Origin: Defluviibacillus sp043739385
GTDB taxonomy: Bacteria > Pseudomonadota > Gammaproteobacteria > Burkholderiales > Burkholderiaceae_C
NCBI GenBank assembly: GCA_043739385.1
Contig: JAYUED010000082.1
Coordinates: 1 to 43,878 of the forward strand
Direction of reading: 5' to 3'
Length of the DNA stretch: 43,878 nt
The position numbers and the translations under genes are program-made. The notes below the pieces were generated by a model. That model searched no databases. It saw nothing but the letters and a program-made list of their open reading frames with translations, and had not been told where the DNA came from. Positions 24,834 to 32,391 of this stretch are shown piece by piece (positions within the stretch are counted from its first letter, which is position 1; each line of letters starts with the position of its first letter).

Positions 24834-25508
24834 ATGCAAAATCCAGATCATGACCACGACCACGACCACGACCACGACCATGACCATGACCATGACCATG
24901 ACCATGAGCAAGGATCGGCGCTTTCTGAAGTCGAAATTCGGGTCCGTGCACTTGAATCTCTGCTGATTGAAAAGGGTTACGTCGACCCCGAAGCGATGGA
25001 TCTGCTAATCGACACCTATGAGACGAAAATCGGCCCGCGCAATGGTGCACGGGTGGTCGCCAAAGCCTGGGTCGACCCGGCCTTCAAACAATGGCTACTT
25101 GACGATGCAACGGCGGCCATCGCCTCGCTGGGCTTCACCGGGAGACAAGGCGAACATATGGAGGTAGTCGAAAACACCGACTTAGTACACAACATAGTCG
25201 TTTGCACACTGTGTTCATGCTACCCCTGGCCAGTGCTCGGACTCCCACCCGCTTGGTACAAAGCCGCACCTTACCGGGCCAGAGCCGTGATTGATCCCCG
25301 TGGCGTATTAAAGGAATTTGGCGTTGAACTGCCAAAAGAGAGCGCTATAAGGGTTTGGGACTCCACCGCTGAAATCCGGTACATGGTGCTGCCTGCTCGC
25401 CCCAAGGAAACTTTGGGCTGGTCCGAGGAAAGTTTGTCCGAGCTGGTCACACGCGATTCGATGATTGGCACCGGCCAGCCCAAGTCGCAGCGGGAAGGTG
25501 CCGTATGA
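24834..25508 (+). CDS. nthA: Nitrile hydratase alpha subunit, cobalt type, with Asp-His repeat N-terminus
   Basis: This is the catalytic subunit that hydrates nitriles to amides. The 224-residue protein has the metal-binding claw VCTLCSC (Cys124, Thr125, Cys127, Ser128, Cys129) followed by YPWPVLGLPPAWYK. Thr at the second claw position marks the cobalt class, whereas iron enzymes have Ser. The two outer residues after the first Cys are expected to be oxidised to sulfinate and sulfenate. Unusually, residues 5-24 are ten perfect Asp-His pairs, which should bind divalent metal. The usual conserved region starts with VEIRVRALESLLIEKG. The subunit is translated with beta (ATGA overlap) and the accessory gene. 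No amidase and no obvious cobalt transporter gene lies nearby. The reaction product would therefore need a hydrolase elsewhere. Confidence 0.95.
   Translation: MQNPDHDHDHDHDHDHDHDHDHDHEQGSALSEVEIRVRALESLLIEKGYVDPEAMDLLIDTYETKIGPRNGARVVAKAWVDPAFKQWLLDDATAAIASLGFTGRQGEHMEVVENTDLVHNIVVCTLCSCYPWPVLGLPPAWYKAAPYRARAVIDPRGVLKEFGVELPKESAIRVWDSTAEIRYMVLPARPKETLGWSEESLSELVTRDSMIGTGQPKSQREGAV
24846..24905 (+). repeat. Ten tandem hexamers encoding (Asp-His)10
   Basis: One GATCAT is followed by four GACCAC and five GACCAT units, all in frame at the 5' end of the nitrile hydratase alpha gene. The C/T block pattern suggests expansion from two founder units. Hexamer gain or loss by slippage would change tail length without a frameshift. 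Confidence 0.97.
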
Positions 25509-26167
25509 ATGGCGTTCATGATATGGGGGGCTTGCAAGCTTTTGGGCCAGTATTGCCTGAACCAAATGAACCCGTTTTCCACGCGGCCTGGGAACGCCGC
25601 GCCTTCGCATTGACACTCGCCGCCGGAGCCTTGGGCCAATGGAATCTTGACAAAGCGCGCTCAGCAAGAGAGAGCCTCCCACCGACCCGTTATTTGACCC
25701 ACCCTTATTACCTTATCTGGTTGGAAGCAGCTGAAAATATGCTCGTCACCGCGAATCTGGTAACGCCTACAGAAATCCTCACGGGACGTGCTGAAACGCA
25801 GGCCGTGACAGGTTTGAAGGTGCTGAGCAAAGAAACAGCCTCCGTTTTGATGACCCAAGGTGGCTCAACATTGCGCTCGGGCTCTGCTGCACCCAAGTTT
25901 GTCGTTGGCCAACGTGTGCACACCAAGCAACTCAATCCCCAAACCCATACCCGGCTGCCCCGCTACTGCCGGGACAAAGTGGGTACGGTATTCAAGTTGC
26001 ATGGCATCCATGTTTTTCCCGACACCAATGCGCAAGGTTTGGGTGAACAACCCGAATTTTTATACACCATCCAATTCGATGCCCATGTGCTATGGGGTGC
26101 CGACACCACCGCTACCACCGTATTTGTGGACTGCTGGGAACCTTACCTGGACGAGGCAACAGCATGA
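25505..26167 (+). CDS. nthB: Nitrile hydratase beta subunit
   Basis: This structural subunit forms the heterodimer and shapes the active-site tunnel. The 220-residue protein opens with MNGVHDMGGLQAFGPV, the diagnostic start of beta subunits. A helical N-domain follows (WERRAFALTLA), then the C-terminal beta-barrel with FVVGQRVHTKQLNPQTHTRLPRY-like sequence, RDKVGTV and the closing DCWEPYL. Two arginines that contact the oxidised cysteines of alpha are expected in WERRAF and RLPRYCR. It overlaps alpha and the accessory gene by 4 bp each. Length is normal. Confidence 0.95.
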   Translation: MNGVHDMGGLQAFGPVLPEPNEPVFHAAWERRAFALTLAAGALGQWNLDKARSARESLPPTRYLTHPYYLIWLEAAENMLVTANLVTPTEILTGRAETQAVTGLKVLSKETASVLMTQGGSTLRSGSAAPKFVVGQRVHTKQLNPQTHTRLPRYCRDKVGTVFKLHGIHVFPDTNAQGLGEQPEFLYTIQFDAHVLWGADTTATTVFVDCWEPYLDEATA

Positions 26168-26529
26168 ACTCGACAGCGGCTCCCGCCCCACTGCACAGCG
26201 TCTTGCCCATACTACTGCGCAATGACGAAGGCCCCGTATTCTCTGCGCCGTGGCAGGCACAAGCCTTTGCCATGACACTCGCCTTGTACGAACGCAAGTT
26301 ATTCAGCTGGACAGAGTGGGCGGCCATGTTGGCGCAGACGATCAAAGACGCCCAAGCCGCAGGGGATCCCGATACCGGCGAACATTACTACGACCATTGG
26401 CTGGCGACCCTGGAGAAAATGACCCTGACCAAGTCGCTAGTTGATGAAACCAGCCTTGCTCAGCGCCACGCAGCCTGGAAACATGCAGCTCAACACACGC
26501 CTCACGGCATGGCTATTGTCCTGAAGTAG
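26164..26529 (+). CDS. Nitrile hydratase accessory protein (metallochaperone-like)
   Basis: This 121-residue protein resembles the N-terminal half of nitrile hydratase beta subunits (ILLRNDEGPVFSAPWQAQAFAMTLAL, SWTEWAAMLAQTI, YYDHWLATLEKM). That is the usual make-up of activators such as P14K/NhlE, which load cobalt into alpha by subunit swapping. I chose ATG 26164, which overlaps the beta stop (ATGA), rather than an upstream in-frame start inside beta. It is the third gene of the alpha-beta-activator operon. Presence of all three suggests a working enzyme. Confidence 0.9.
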   Translation: MNSTAAPAPLHSVLPILLRNDEGPVFSAPWQAQAFAMTLALYERKLFSWTEWAAMLAQTIKDAQAAGDPDTGEHYYDHWLATLEKMTLTKSLVDETSLAQRHAAWKHAAQHTPHGMAIVLK

Positions 26530-26601
26530 TTCGAAGGCGGCGTAGTGCCGCGCCAAACTTCACACCCTCTCAAAATATCACCTTCATCAATAAGGTTCTC
26601 T

Positions 26602-27906
26602 ATGCCCGGTTACGCTAACCCTGGTTTTGACACCCTCGCCCTCCACGCCGGTGCCGCACCCGACCCCACCACGGGCGCACGCGCTGTGCCAATTCACCTC
26701 ACCACCTCGTTTGTCTTCGAGTCCAGCGACCATGCCGCGGCCCTCTTCAACCTGGAGCGCAGCGGCCATGTTTACAGCCGCATCAGCAACCCGACCAATG
26801 CAGTACTAGAACAGCGTGTGTCAGCACTTGAAGGTGGTATTGGTGCCATTGCCACGGCCAGCGGGCAGGCGGCGTTGCATTTGTCGATTGCCACGCTGAT
26901 GGGCGCAGGCTCGCACATCGTAGCCAGCACAGCACTTTACGGTGGGTCGCAAAACCTGCTGCACTACACGATGCGGCGCTTTGGCATTGAGACTACCTTC
27001 GTCAAACCCGGTGACATTGATGGCTGGCGGGCGGCGGTGCGGCCCAACACCAAGCTCTTTTTTGGTGAAACCGTGGGCAACCCAGGCCTTGACGTGCTGG
27101 ACATCCCCACCATCAGCACGCTGGCCCATGAGCACAGCGTGCCACTGCTGGTCGACTCCACACTCACCTCGCCCTGGTTGATGAAACCCTTCGAGCATGG
27201 CGCAGACTTGGTTTACCACTCGGCAACCAAGTTCCTCAGCGGCCACGGTACGGTGATTGGCGGCATTGTGGTCGATGGTGGTAGTTTTGACTGGGACAAG
27301 AGCGGTAAATTCCCCGAGCTGACCAGCGCCTACGACGGCTTTCACAACATGGTGTTCAGCGAAGAATCCACCGTAGGCGCCTTCTTGCTGCGCGCTCGGC
27401 GTGAGGGACTGCGCGACTTTGGTGCCTGCATGAGTCCGCACACCGCGTGGTTGATTCTGCAAGGCATTGAGACCCTGCCGCTGCGCATGGCGCGGCACAT
27501 GAGCAACACGCAAAAAGTGGTGGAATTCTTGGCCAGCCACCCCTTTGTCTCCCGTGTTGGTCACCCTATGCTCGAGAGCCACAGTAGCCACGCCTTGGCG
27601 CAAAAGCTGCTGCCACGTGGCGCAGGCTCAGTCTTCAGCTTCGACATCAAAGGCCACCGCGAGCAGGGTAAGAAATTCATAGAAACGCTGAAAGTCTTCA
27701 GCCACCTCGCCAACGTAGGCGACTGCCGCAGCTTGGTGATACACCCAGCCAGTACCACGCACTTTCGCATGACGGACGACGCACTGGCCGGTGCAGGCAT
27801 CAGCCAAGGCACAGTGCGGCTGTCGATCGGCTTAGAAGACCCGGATGATTTGATTGACGATTTGAAACGGGCTTTGAAGGCTGCTGAAAAATTAGCGGGA
27901 GTCTGA
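26602..27906 (+). CDS. metY: O-acetylhomoserine sulfhydrylase (aminocarboxypropyltransferase)
   Basis: This PLP enzyme of the Cys/Met-metabolism fold makes homocysteine from O-acetylhomoserine and sulfide. The 434 residues, opening GFDTLALHAGAAPDPTTGARAVPIH, match the MetY length class. The MetZ/MetB types are about 390 residues. The PLP lysine is Lys210 in HSATKFLSGHGT. Phosphate-binding SGQAAL and ALYGGSQNLL, and the C-terminal SIGLEDPDDLIDDL are present. I chose ATG 26602 because AAGG lies 6-10 nt upstream; the frame is open back to 26545. The succinyl-dependent MetZ activity cannot be fully excluded. It starts 72 bp after the nitrile hydratase operon and only 2 bp before the next gene. 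Confidence 0.92.
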   Translation: MPGYANPGFDTLALHAGAAPDPTTGARAVPIHLTTSFVFESSDHAAALFNLERSGHVYSRISNPTNAVLEQRVSALEGGIGAIATASGQAALHLSIATLMGAGSHIVASTALYGGSQNLLHYTMRRFGIETTFVKPGDIDGWRAAVRPNTKLFFGETVGNPGLDVLDIPTISTLAHEHSVPLLVDSTLTSPWLMKPFEHGADLVYHSATKFLSGHGTVIGGIVVDGGSFDWDKSGKFPELTSAYDGFHNMVFSEESTVGAFLLRARREGLRDFGACMSPHTAWLILQGIETLPLRMARHMSNTQKVVEFLASHPFVSRVGHPMLESHSSHALAQKLLPRGAGSVFSFDIKGHREQGKKFIETLKVFSHLANVGDCRSLVIHPASTTHFRMTDDALAGAGISQGTVRLSIGLEDPDDLIDDLKRALKAAEKLAGV

Positions 27907-27908
27907 CC

Positions 27909-28715
27909 ATGATCCTCACCGTCAACAACCACGCCACCTACTGCTACACCGGCGGCAAAACCTTCGATCCTGCCAAGCCCACAGTAGTCTTCATCCATGG
28001 CGTTCTGAATGACCACAGCGTGTGGATTTTGCAGACCCGCTACTTCGCTAATCACGGCTGGAACGTGTTAGCACCCGATTTGCCTGGCCACTGCAAAAGC
28101 GAGGGCGAACCGCCCGCCACGGTGGAAGCTGCCGCCAGCTTCATCCTCGATCTGCTGGATGCGGTGGGCGCTACCCGCGCGGCGCTGGTAGGCCACAGCT
28201 TTGGCTCGCTGATCGCGCTGCACACCGCAGCCGTTGCCCCGGAGCAGGTGACACACTTGGCGCTAGTGGCTACTGCTTTTCCGATGAAGGTGTCCCCTGC
28301 TCTTCTAGACGCTGCTCTGAATGCGCCCCAAAAAGCCATTGCGATGGTGAACCAGTTCTCGCACTCCATGCTCGCGCCGCCGCCCTCGTCCCTGGGGCCT
28401 GGCACCTGGCTCTATGGCAGCTCACAAGCCTTGATGCGCCGCGTGCTGGCCAGCAACCCACGTACCAACGTATTCCATACCGGATTCAAGGCATGTGATG
28501 ACTATAAAGATGGCCTGGTTCAAGCAGGACATGTTAAGTGCGCTACGCTTTTCATAGTGGGCAACGAAGATCAGATGACACCACCCAAAGCGGCGCAGAC
28601 ACTGGTCGCGAGCGTGAAGCAGGCCAAAGTTATTACGCTGCAAGCGGGGCATTCGCTGATGTCAGAAGCACCAGACGGGGTATTGTTTGCACTGCGGGAT
28701 TTCTTGCAAACCTAG
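27909..28715 (+). CDS. Alpha/beta hydrolase
   Basis: This 268-residue alpha/beta-hydrolase-fold protein has the oxyanion-hole segment FIHGVLNDHS, the nucleophile elbow GHSFGS (Ser97), a probable catalytic Asp in VGNEDQMTP and the catalytic His in QAGHSLMSEAP. It starts 2 bp after metY, so the two are co-transcribed. In several betaproteobacteria hydrolases of this kind sit next to metY or metX. It is not MetX itself: that is longer and has GGSMGG-type elbows. Substrate is unknown. Confidence 0.9.
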   Translation: MILTVNNHATYCYTGGKTFDPAKPTVVFIHGVLNDHSVWILQTRYFANHGWNVLAPDLPGHCKSEGEPPATVEAAASFILDLLDAVGATRAALVGHSFGSLIALHTAAVAPEQVTHLALVATAFPMKVSPALLDAALNAPQKAIAMVNQFSHSMLAPPPSSLGPGTWLYGSSQALMRRVLASNPRTNVFHTGFKACDDYKDGLVQAGHVKCATLFIVGNEDQMTPPKAAQTLVASVKQAKVITLQAGHSLMSEAPDGVLFALRDFLQT

Positions 28716-28736
28716 CGTCCTACGGGAAGTACTTCA

Positions 28737-28767
28737 GGAGCTTGTTCTCTTTTAAAGAGCAAGCTCC
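28737..28767. terminator. Hairpin between convergent genes
   Basis: GGAGCTTG / CAAGCTCC form an 8-bp outer stem with an inner CTCTTT / AAAGAG stem. It sits between the convergent hydrolase and nuclease genes. The T-tract is missing, so it may act as a transcript end or only as mRNA protection. Confidence 0.55.
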
Positions 28768-28794
28768 GCATATTCAGAGTGCGCTTCGCCCTAT

Positions 28795-29361
28795 TTAATC
28801 TAAAAATAACTGCACCAAGGCCTCACCAGCCACCAGCCGAATGCCTTGCGCTTGGGCAAACGCACTGGCCGCGTCGGTGACAGGCCTCAAGCTGAGATAA
28901 GCACAACCGTCTGCGCCCCGTTTTTCTTTTTCTGTAACTAAGTCTCGCAAAACCTCGATGCCGTGGCTAGCAGCTTTCCAGCGTTTGCAACTGACCACTG
29001 TGGTGCTGGCATTTTTCAGCAAACTGAAATCAACGGCAGGGCTGTTCAAGCGTGTCACCATGTTGCCTCGGCGAAGATAGGCTTGCTCCAACGCCTCCGA
29101 AAACTCGCGCCAAGACATAGCACTGATTTTGGTCTGCATATCGGCCAGATGCGCTGGGCTGGGCGCATGCCATTGCCGCCATGCCGTGATGCACCCAATC
29201 GCCAGGAACGGAAAAGCGCCCATCATGCCAAAAGGCATGTACTGTTTGGGCAGCAGCGCAACCGAGGCTGCGGCAAACACGGCAACAACCGCAAAGCTGA
29301 TCCAAGATGGCGAACGCAGCAGAATCGCAAACAGCGAGTTATCAGACATTTTAAATTTCAT
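28795..29361 (-). CDS. Membrane-anchored Mrr-like restriction endonuclease-fold protein
   Basis: This 188-residue protein has two N-terminal transmembrane helices (about 18-36 and 43-62) and a C-terminal PD-(D/E)XK-type nuclease domain of the Mrr_cat group. MSWREFSEALEQAYLRRGNMV corresponds to the conserved helix that precedes the core. Asp111 in AVDFSLL and Lys126 in VVSCKRWKA provide the D...xK catalytic pattern. Mrr-type enzymes cut DNA, often modified DNA. Membrane-tethered versions occur in many proteobacteria without a known role. No methyltransferase is nearby. The metal-binding Glu/Gln before the Lys is replaced by Ser (SCK), so activity is uncertain. Confidence 0.78.
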   Translation of the reverse strand: MKFKMSDNSLFAILLRSPSWISFAVVAVFAAASVALLPKQYMPFGMMGAFPFLAIGCITAWRQWHAPSPAHLADMQTKISAMSWREFSEALEQAYLRRGNMVTRLNSPAVDFSLLKNASTTVVSCKRWKAASHGIEVLRDLVTEKEKRGADGCAYLSLRPVTDAASAFAQAQGIRLVAGEALVQLFLD

Positions 29362-29422
29362 AGGCTTCTTATTTCTTCCTTACGTCTTTCCTACTGCTTC
29401 CTGCTCCGTTAAATACTGGCCG

Positions 29423-30274
29423 TTAAGCCGTCTGTTGCATACGCAGGCGGCGGGCGGCTTCTTCGTCTCGCGCATCGCCAATCTCACGCAATACGCCGCC
29501 CATGTCCACGGGGCCAGCTTGTTGCTTGAACTGACCCGTAAGCACGGTGTCCACGCTCAAAATACCGCGCTGGTACAAATCCCACATCTCGGAGCCGTAA
29601 TGCGTTTGCAGTAGCGCTGGGGCGAAGCCGCCAAAGAAATTACGCAGGTTGTCGACGTCCCGCAGCAGCATCCGTTGTGCATGGTTGTTTCCCGCAGCGT
29701 CCACCGCCTGGGGCAGGTCAATGATGACTGGGCCGTCAGCTGCCAACAAGATGTTGAACTCGGACAAATCGCCGTGGACAATGCCTGCGCCTACCAGCAT
29801 CCGCACCACCTCTGTGAGCAGAGTGGCATGGTGAGCAATAGCTTGCGCAGAGGTCAACACCACGTCATTCAGGCGCGGGGCAGCGTCACCGTGTTCATCG
29901 GTGACGAGCTCCATCAGCAGCACCCCATCACAAAAATTATGCGGCTTAGGTACACGTACCCCCGCAGCAGCGAGGCGGTAAAGCGCGTCAACTTCAGCAC
30001 TTTGCCACGCGGCCTCTTGCGATTCACGCCCAAACTTGGTGCCTTTGGCCATGGCACGGGCTTGTCGGCTGTTTTTGACCTTGCGGTTTTCGGTGTAATC
30101 CACCGCTTGGCGAAAGCTACGGTTAGTAGCTTCTTTGTAAATCTTGGCGCAACGGGTGTCATCGCCGCAGCGCACAACGTAGACCATAGCTTCTTTGCCA
30201 CTCATGAGCTGGCGCACTACGGTGTCGATCAGACCTTCTTCGATCAGGGATTGCAGTCTTGGAGGTGGTTTCAT
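29423..30274 (-). CDS. RIO1-family serine/threonine protein kinase
   Basis: This 283-residue protein has an atypical RIO-type kinase fold. GKEAMVYVV contains the short nucleotide-binding strand region. Lys44 (CAKIYKE) is the ATP lysine. The long flexible-loop segment contains FRQAVDYTENR. The catalytic loop is HGDLSEFN (His167, Asp169, Asn174) and the metal-binding segment is IIDLPQAVD (Asp186). RIO kinases act in ribosome maturation in archaea and eukaryotes. Bacterial versions are less well understood. I chose ATG 30274 (MKPPPRL). The frame is open to 30325, but there the start would be TTG inside the terminator. No Shine-Dalgarno is evident. It is monocistronic. Confidence 0.9.
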   Translation of the reverse strand: MKPPPRLQSLIEEGLIDTVVRQLMSGKEAMVYVVRCGDDTRCAKIYKEATNRSFRQAVDYTENRKVKNSRQARAMAKGTKFGRESQEAAWQSAEVDALYRLAAAGVRVPKPHNFCDGVLLMELVTDEHGDAAPRLNDVVLTSAQAIAHHATLLTEVVRMLVGAGIVHGDLSEFNILLAADGPVIIDLPQAVDAAGNNHAQRMLLRDVDNLRNFFGGFAPALLQTHYGSEMWDLYQRGILSVDTVLTGQFKQQAGPVDMGGVLREIGDARDEEAARRLRMQQTA

Positions 30275-30314
30275 AGGGGGGATTTTGCACTGTGACGAGA
30301 AGTGTCGTGCCAAC

Positions 30315-30346
30315 AAAAAAGCCAAGACACATTGCCTTGGCTTTTT
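30315..30346 (-). terminator. Terminator of liv cluster 1
   Basis: AAAAAGCCAAG / CTTGGCTTTTT form an 11-bp stem about 40 nt beyond the livM stop. T-runs flank both sides, so it can act in either direction. Confidence 0.85.
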
Positions 30347-30387
30347 AAAGGTCGCCGCCGGTGGACTTCGGCTCAGAATTTGTAGCT

Positions 30388-31413
30388 CTACTTGTTCGTT
30401 CGCTTACGTTGCTGCCAAGCCAGCAGCTCCCCCACAATGCCGCGCCGGAACGCAATCACGCAGAACACAAAAATTACGCCAATGATGACGGTAACCCATG
30501 AGCCTACACGGTCGGCCAGAAAATTTTGCAGACCGATGATGGTGAAAGCTCCGACTACAGGCCCAGCAAAGGTACCCAAGCCACCCAACAGCGTCATCAA
30601 AATAACCTCGCCTGAAAGAGACCAGTGCACGTCAGAAAGGGTAGCAAAACCAAGCACCAACGTTTTCATGGAACCGGCCAGCCCAGCCAGCGTAGTGGAC
30701 AGAACAAAGGCCAGCAGCTTGTAGCGGTTCACGTCATAACCCAGTGAGATGGCACGGGGCTCGTTTTCGCGGATGGCTTTGAGCACTTGGCCGTAGGGCG
30801 AATGAACGATACGCATGATGGCCAAGAAAGTAGCAACGAAAACCGCCAGCACCACGAAATACATCAGCAAATCGTTTTCCAAAGGAATAAAGCCGAACAG
30901 CTTTCCACGGGGCACGCCTTGCAGGCCGTCTTCACCGCCTGTAAACGGGACTTGCAGGCAGATGAAGTAAATCATCTGTGACATTGCCAACGTGACCATC
31001 GCAAAGTAAATGCCTTGGCGACGGATGGCTACCAAGCCGACCATCAGGCCCAGCACGCCGGCCCCCAACGTACCGGCCAGAACACCGAGCTCAGGCGACC
31101 AGCCTGCGCTGCGCACCAACCAGCCAGTCATATAAGCAGCTGAACCCATGAACGCGGCGTGGCCGAACGACAGCAGTCCTGTATAGCCCAACAGCAAATT
31201 AAACGCACAAGCAAAGATAGCAAAGCACAGCGCGTTCATTAAAAACACGGGGTACACACCGAGGAAGGGAGCGGCCATCAATAGCACCAGAACCCCAGCC
31301 CAAACAATGTGCCCAGAACGACTTGCCGATGTGGCTGCGGTGGAAGCGCTGGCTACGGAAGGAACAGAAGCCACGGCAGAAGGCGACGAAGTTGTATTAG
31401 AAGAAGCACTCAC
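30388..31413 (-). CDS. livM: Branched-chain amino acid ABC transporter permease LivM (cluster 1)
   Basis: This 341-residue integral membrane subunit of a HAAT-type importer has about 8-10 hydrophobic segments. The LivM-typical blocks are GYTGLLSFGHAAFMG, RRQGIYFAMVTLAMSQM, TGGEDGL, the cytosolic EAA-like loop RIVHSPYGQVLKAIRENEPRAISLGYDV, and LLGGLGTFAGPVVGAF. An Ala/Ser/Thr-rich head of about 30 residues precedes the first helix. The last gene of the cluster, it starts 2 bp after livH and ends shortly before a strong terminator. Confidence 0.95.
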   Translation of the reverse strand: MSASSNTTSSPSAVASVPSVASASTAATSASRSGHIVWAGVLVLLMAAPFLGVYPVFLMNALCFAIFACAFNLLLGYTGLLSFGHAAFMGSAAYMTGWLVRSAGWSPELGVLAGTLGAGVLGLMVGLVAIRRQGIYFAMVTLAMSQMIYFICLQVPFTGGEDGLQGVPRGKLFGFIPLENDLLMYFVVLAVFVATFLAIMRIVHSPYGQVLKAIRENEPRAISLGYDVNRYKLLAFVLSTTLAGLAGSMKTLVLGFATLSDVHWSLSGEVILMTLLGGLGTFAGPVVGAFTIIGLQNFLADRVGSWVTVIIGVIFVFCVIAFRRGIVGELLAWQQRKRTNK

Positions 31414-31415
31414 GT

Positions 31416-32303
31416 TTACAGTTCCTTGCCAAACAGGCCAGCGGGTCGCACCATCAGCACGATCACCATGATGACGAACACCACAATGCTTGACGCCTCG
31501 GGGTAAAACACTTTGGTGAGGCCTTCCACCAAGCCCAGCACCACGCCGGTAACGATAGAGCCCAAAATAGATCCCATGCCACCAATCACCACCACGGCGA
31601 ACACCACGATGATGAGGTTAGAGCCCATCAGTGGCGTGATCTGGATAACTGGCGCGGCCAGCACGCCAGCTATCGCAGCCAACGCTGCGCCACCGGCATA
31701 GGTCAGGGTGACCATCAGTGGCACATTGATACCAAAAGCCTGTACCAGGGTGGGGTTTTCAGTGCCTGCTCGCAGCGTGGCACCGAGCTTGGTTTTTTCG
31801 ATTAAAAACCAGGTACTAAAGCAAATCGACAGCGAGGCGAAGACCACCCAGGCACGGTAATTGGGCAGTACCATGAAGCCGAGGTTGGTGGCACCTTGTA
31901 ACAGTTCAGGCACGGGGTACTGCTGCCCAGACACGCCAAACTGGTCACGGAAAACGCCTTCTGCAATCAGCGCCAAACCGAAGGTCAGCAGCAGTCCATA
32001 GAGCGGGTCGAGCTTATAGAGATGGCGCAAGAACATACGTTCGATCACCACCCCCAAAAAGCCCACCACCAAGGGAGAAACGACCAAGGCGGCCCAGTAG
32101 TTCAAGCCCAACTTCTCCAAGAGAAGCCACGCCACATAAGCCCCCACCATGTACAGCGCGCCATGTGCAAAGTTCACGATGCCCAGCAGGCCAAAGATTA
32201 CCGCCAGACCCAGACTGAGCATGGCATAAAACGAGCCATTGACCAGACCGAGCAGCAGTTGCCCCAAAAATGCCTGAATCGGTATGCCAAAAATTTCGCT
32301 CAT
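31416..32303 (-). CDS. livH: Branched-chain amino acid ABC transporter permease LivH (cluster 1)
   Basis: This 295-residue membrane permease subunit pairs with LivM. Its typical blocks are GLVNGSFYAMLSLGLAVIFGLLGIVNFAHG near the start, ERMFLRHLYKLDPLYGLLLTFGLALIAEG, RAGTENPTLVQAFGINV (coupling loop) and VVIGGMGSILGSIVTGVVLGL. About eight hydrophobic segments are present. It follows the substrate-binding gene with an 88-bp gap that holds a hairpin, and it is tightly linked to livM. Confidence 0.95.
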   Translation of the reverse strand: MSEIFGIPIQAFLGQLLLGLVNGSFYAMLSLGLAVIFGLLGIVNFAHGALYMVGAYVAWLLLEKLGLNYWAALVVSPLVVGFLGVVIERMFLRHLYKLDPLYGLLLTFGLALIAEGVFRDQFGVSGQQYPVPELLQGATNLGFMVLPNYRAWVVFASLSICFSTWFLIEKTKLGATLRAGTENPTLVQAFGINVPLMVTLTYAGGAALAAIAGVLAAPVIQITPLMGSNLIIVVFAVVVIGGMGSILGSIVTGVVLGLVEGLTKVFYPEASSIVVFVIMVIVLMVRPAGLFGKEL

Positions 32304-32345
32304 TGATACTCCTGAACCTGCCTGACTTTGATTTTCAAACCGAAT

Positions 32346-32378
32346 AGGCCAAATAGGTTTTCTATCCTATATTGGCCT
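32346..32378 (-). terminator. Intercistronic hairpin between binding-protein and permease genes
   Basis: AGGCCAA-TATAGG and CCTAT-TTGGCCT form a 12-13 bp imperfect stem in the 88-bp gap. There is no T-run. Such hairpins after binding-protein genes usually protect the 5' mRNA or partly reduce read-through, so that the binding protein is made in excess over the permeases. Confidence 0.65.
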
Positions 32379-32391
32379 TCATAGTTTGCTA

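Noticed and set aside
25198..25220. Iron-type nitrile hydratase
   Set aside because: The metal claw reads C-T-L-C-S-C. Thr at this place marks cobalt enzymes, and an accessory protein of the cobalt type follows.
26821..27603. A 260-codon minus-strand frame opposite metY
   Set aside because: It is an antisense shadow of a conserved PLP enzyme with no motifs of its own.
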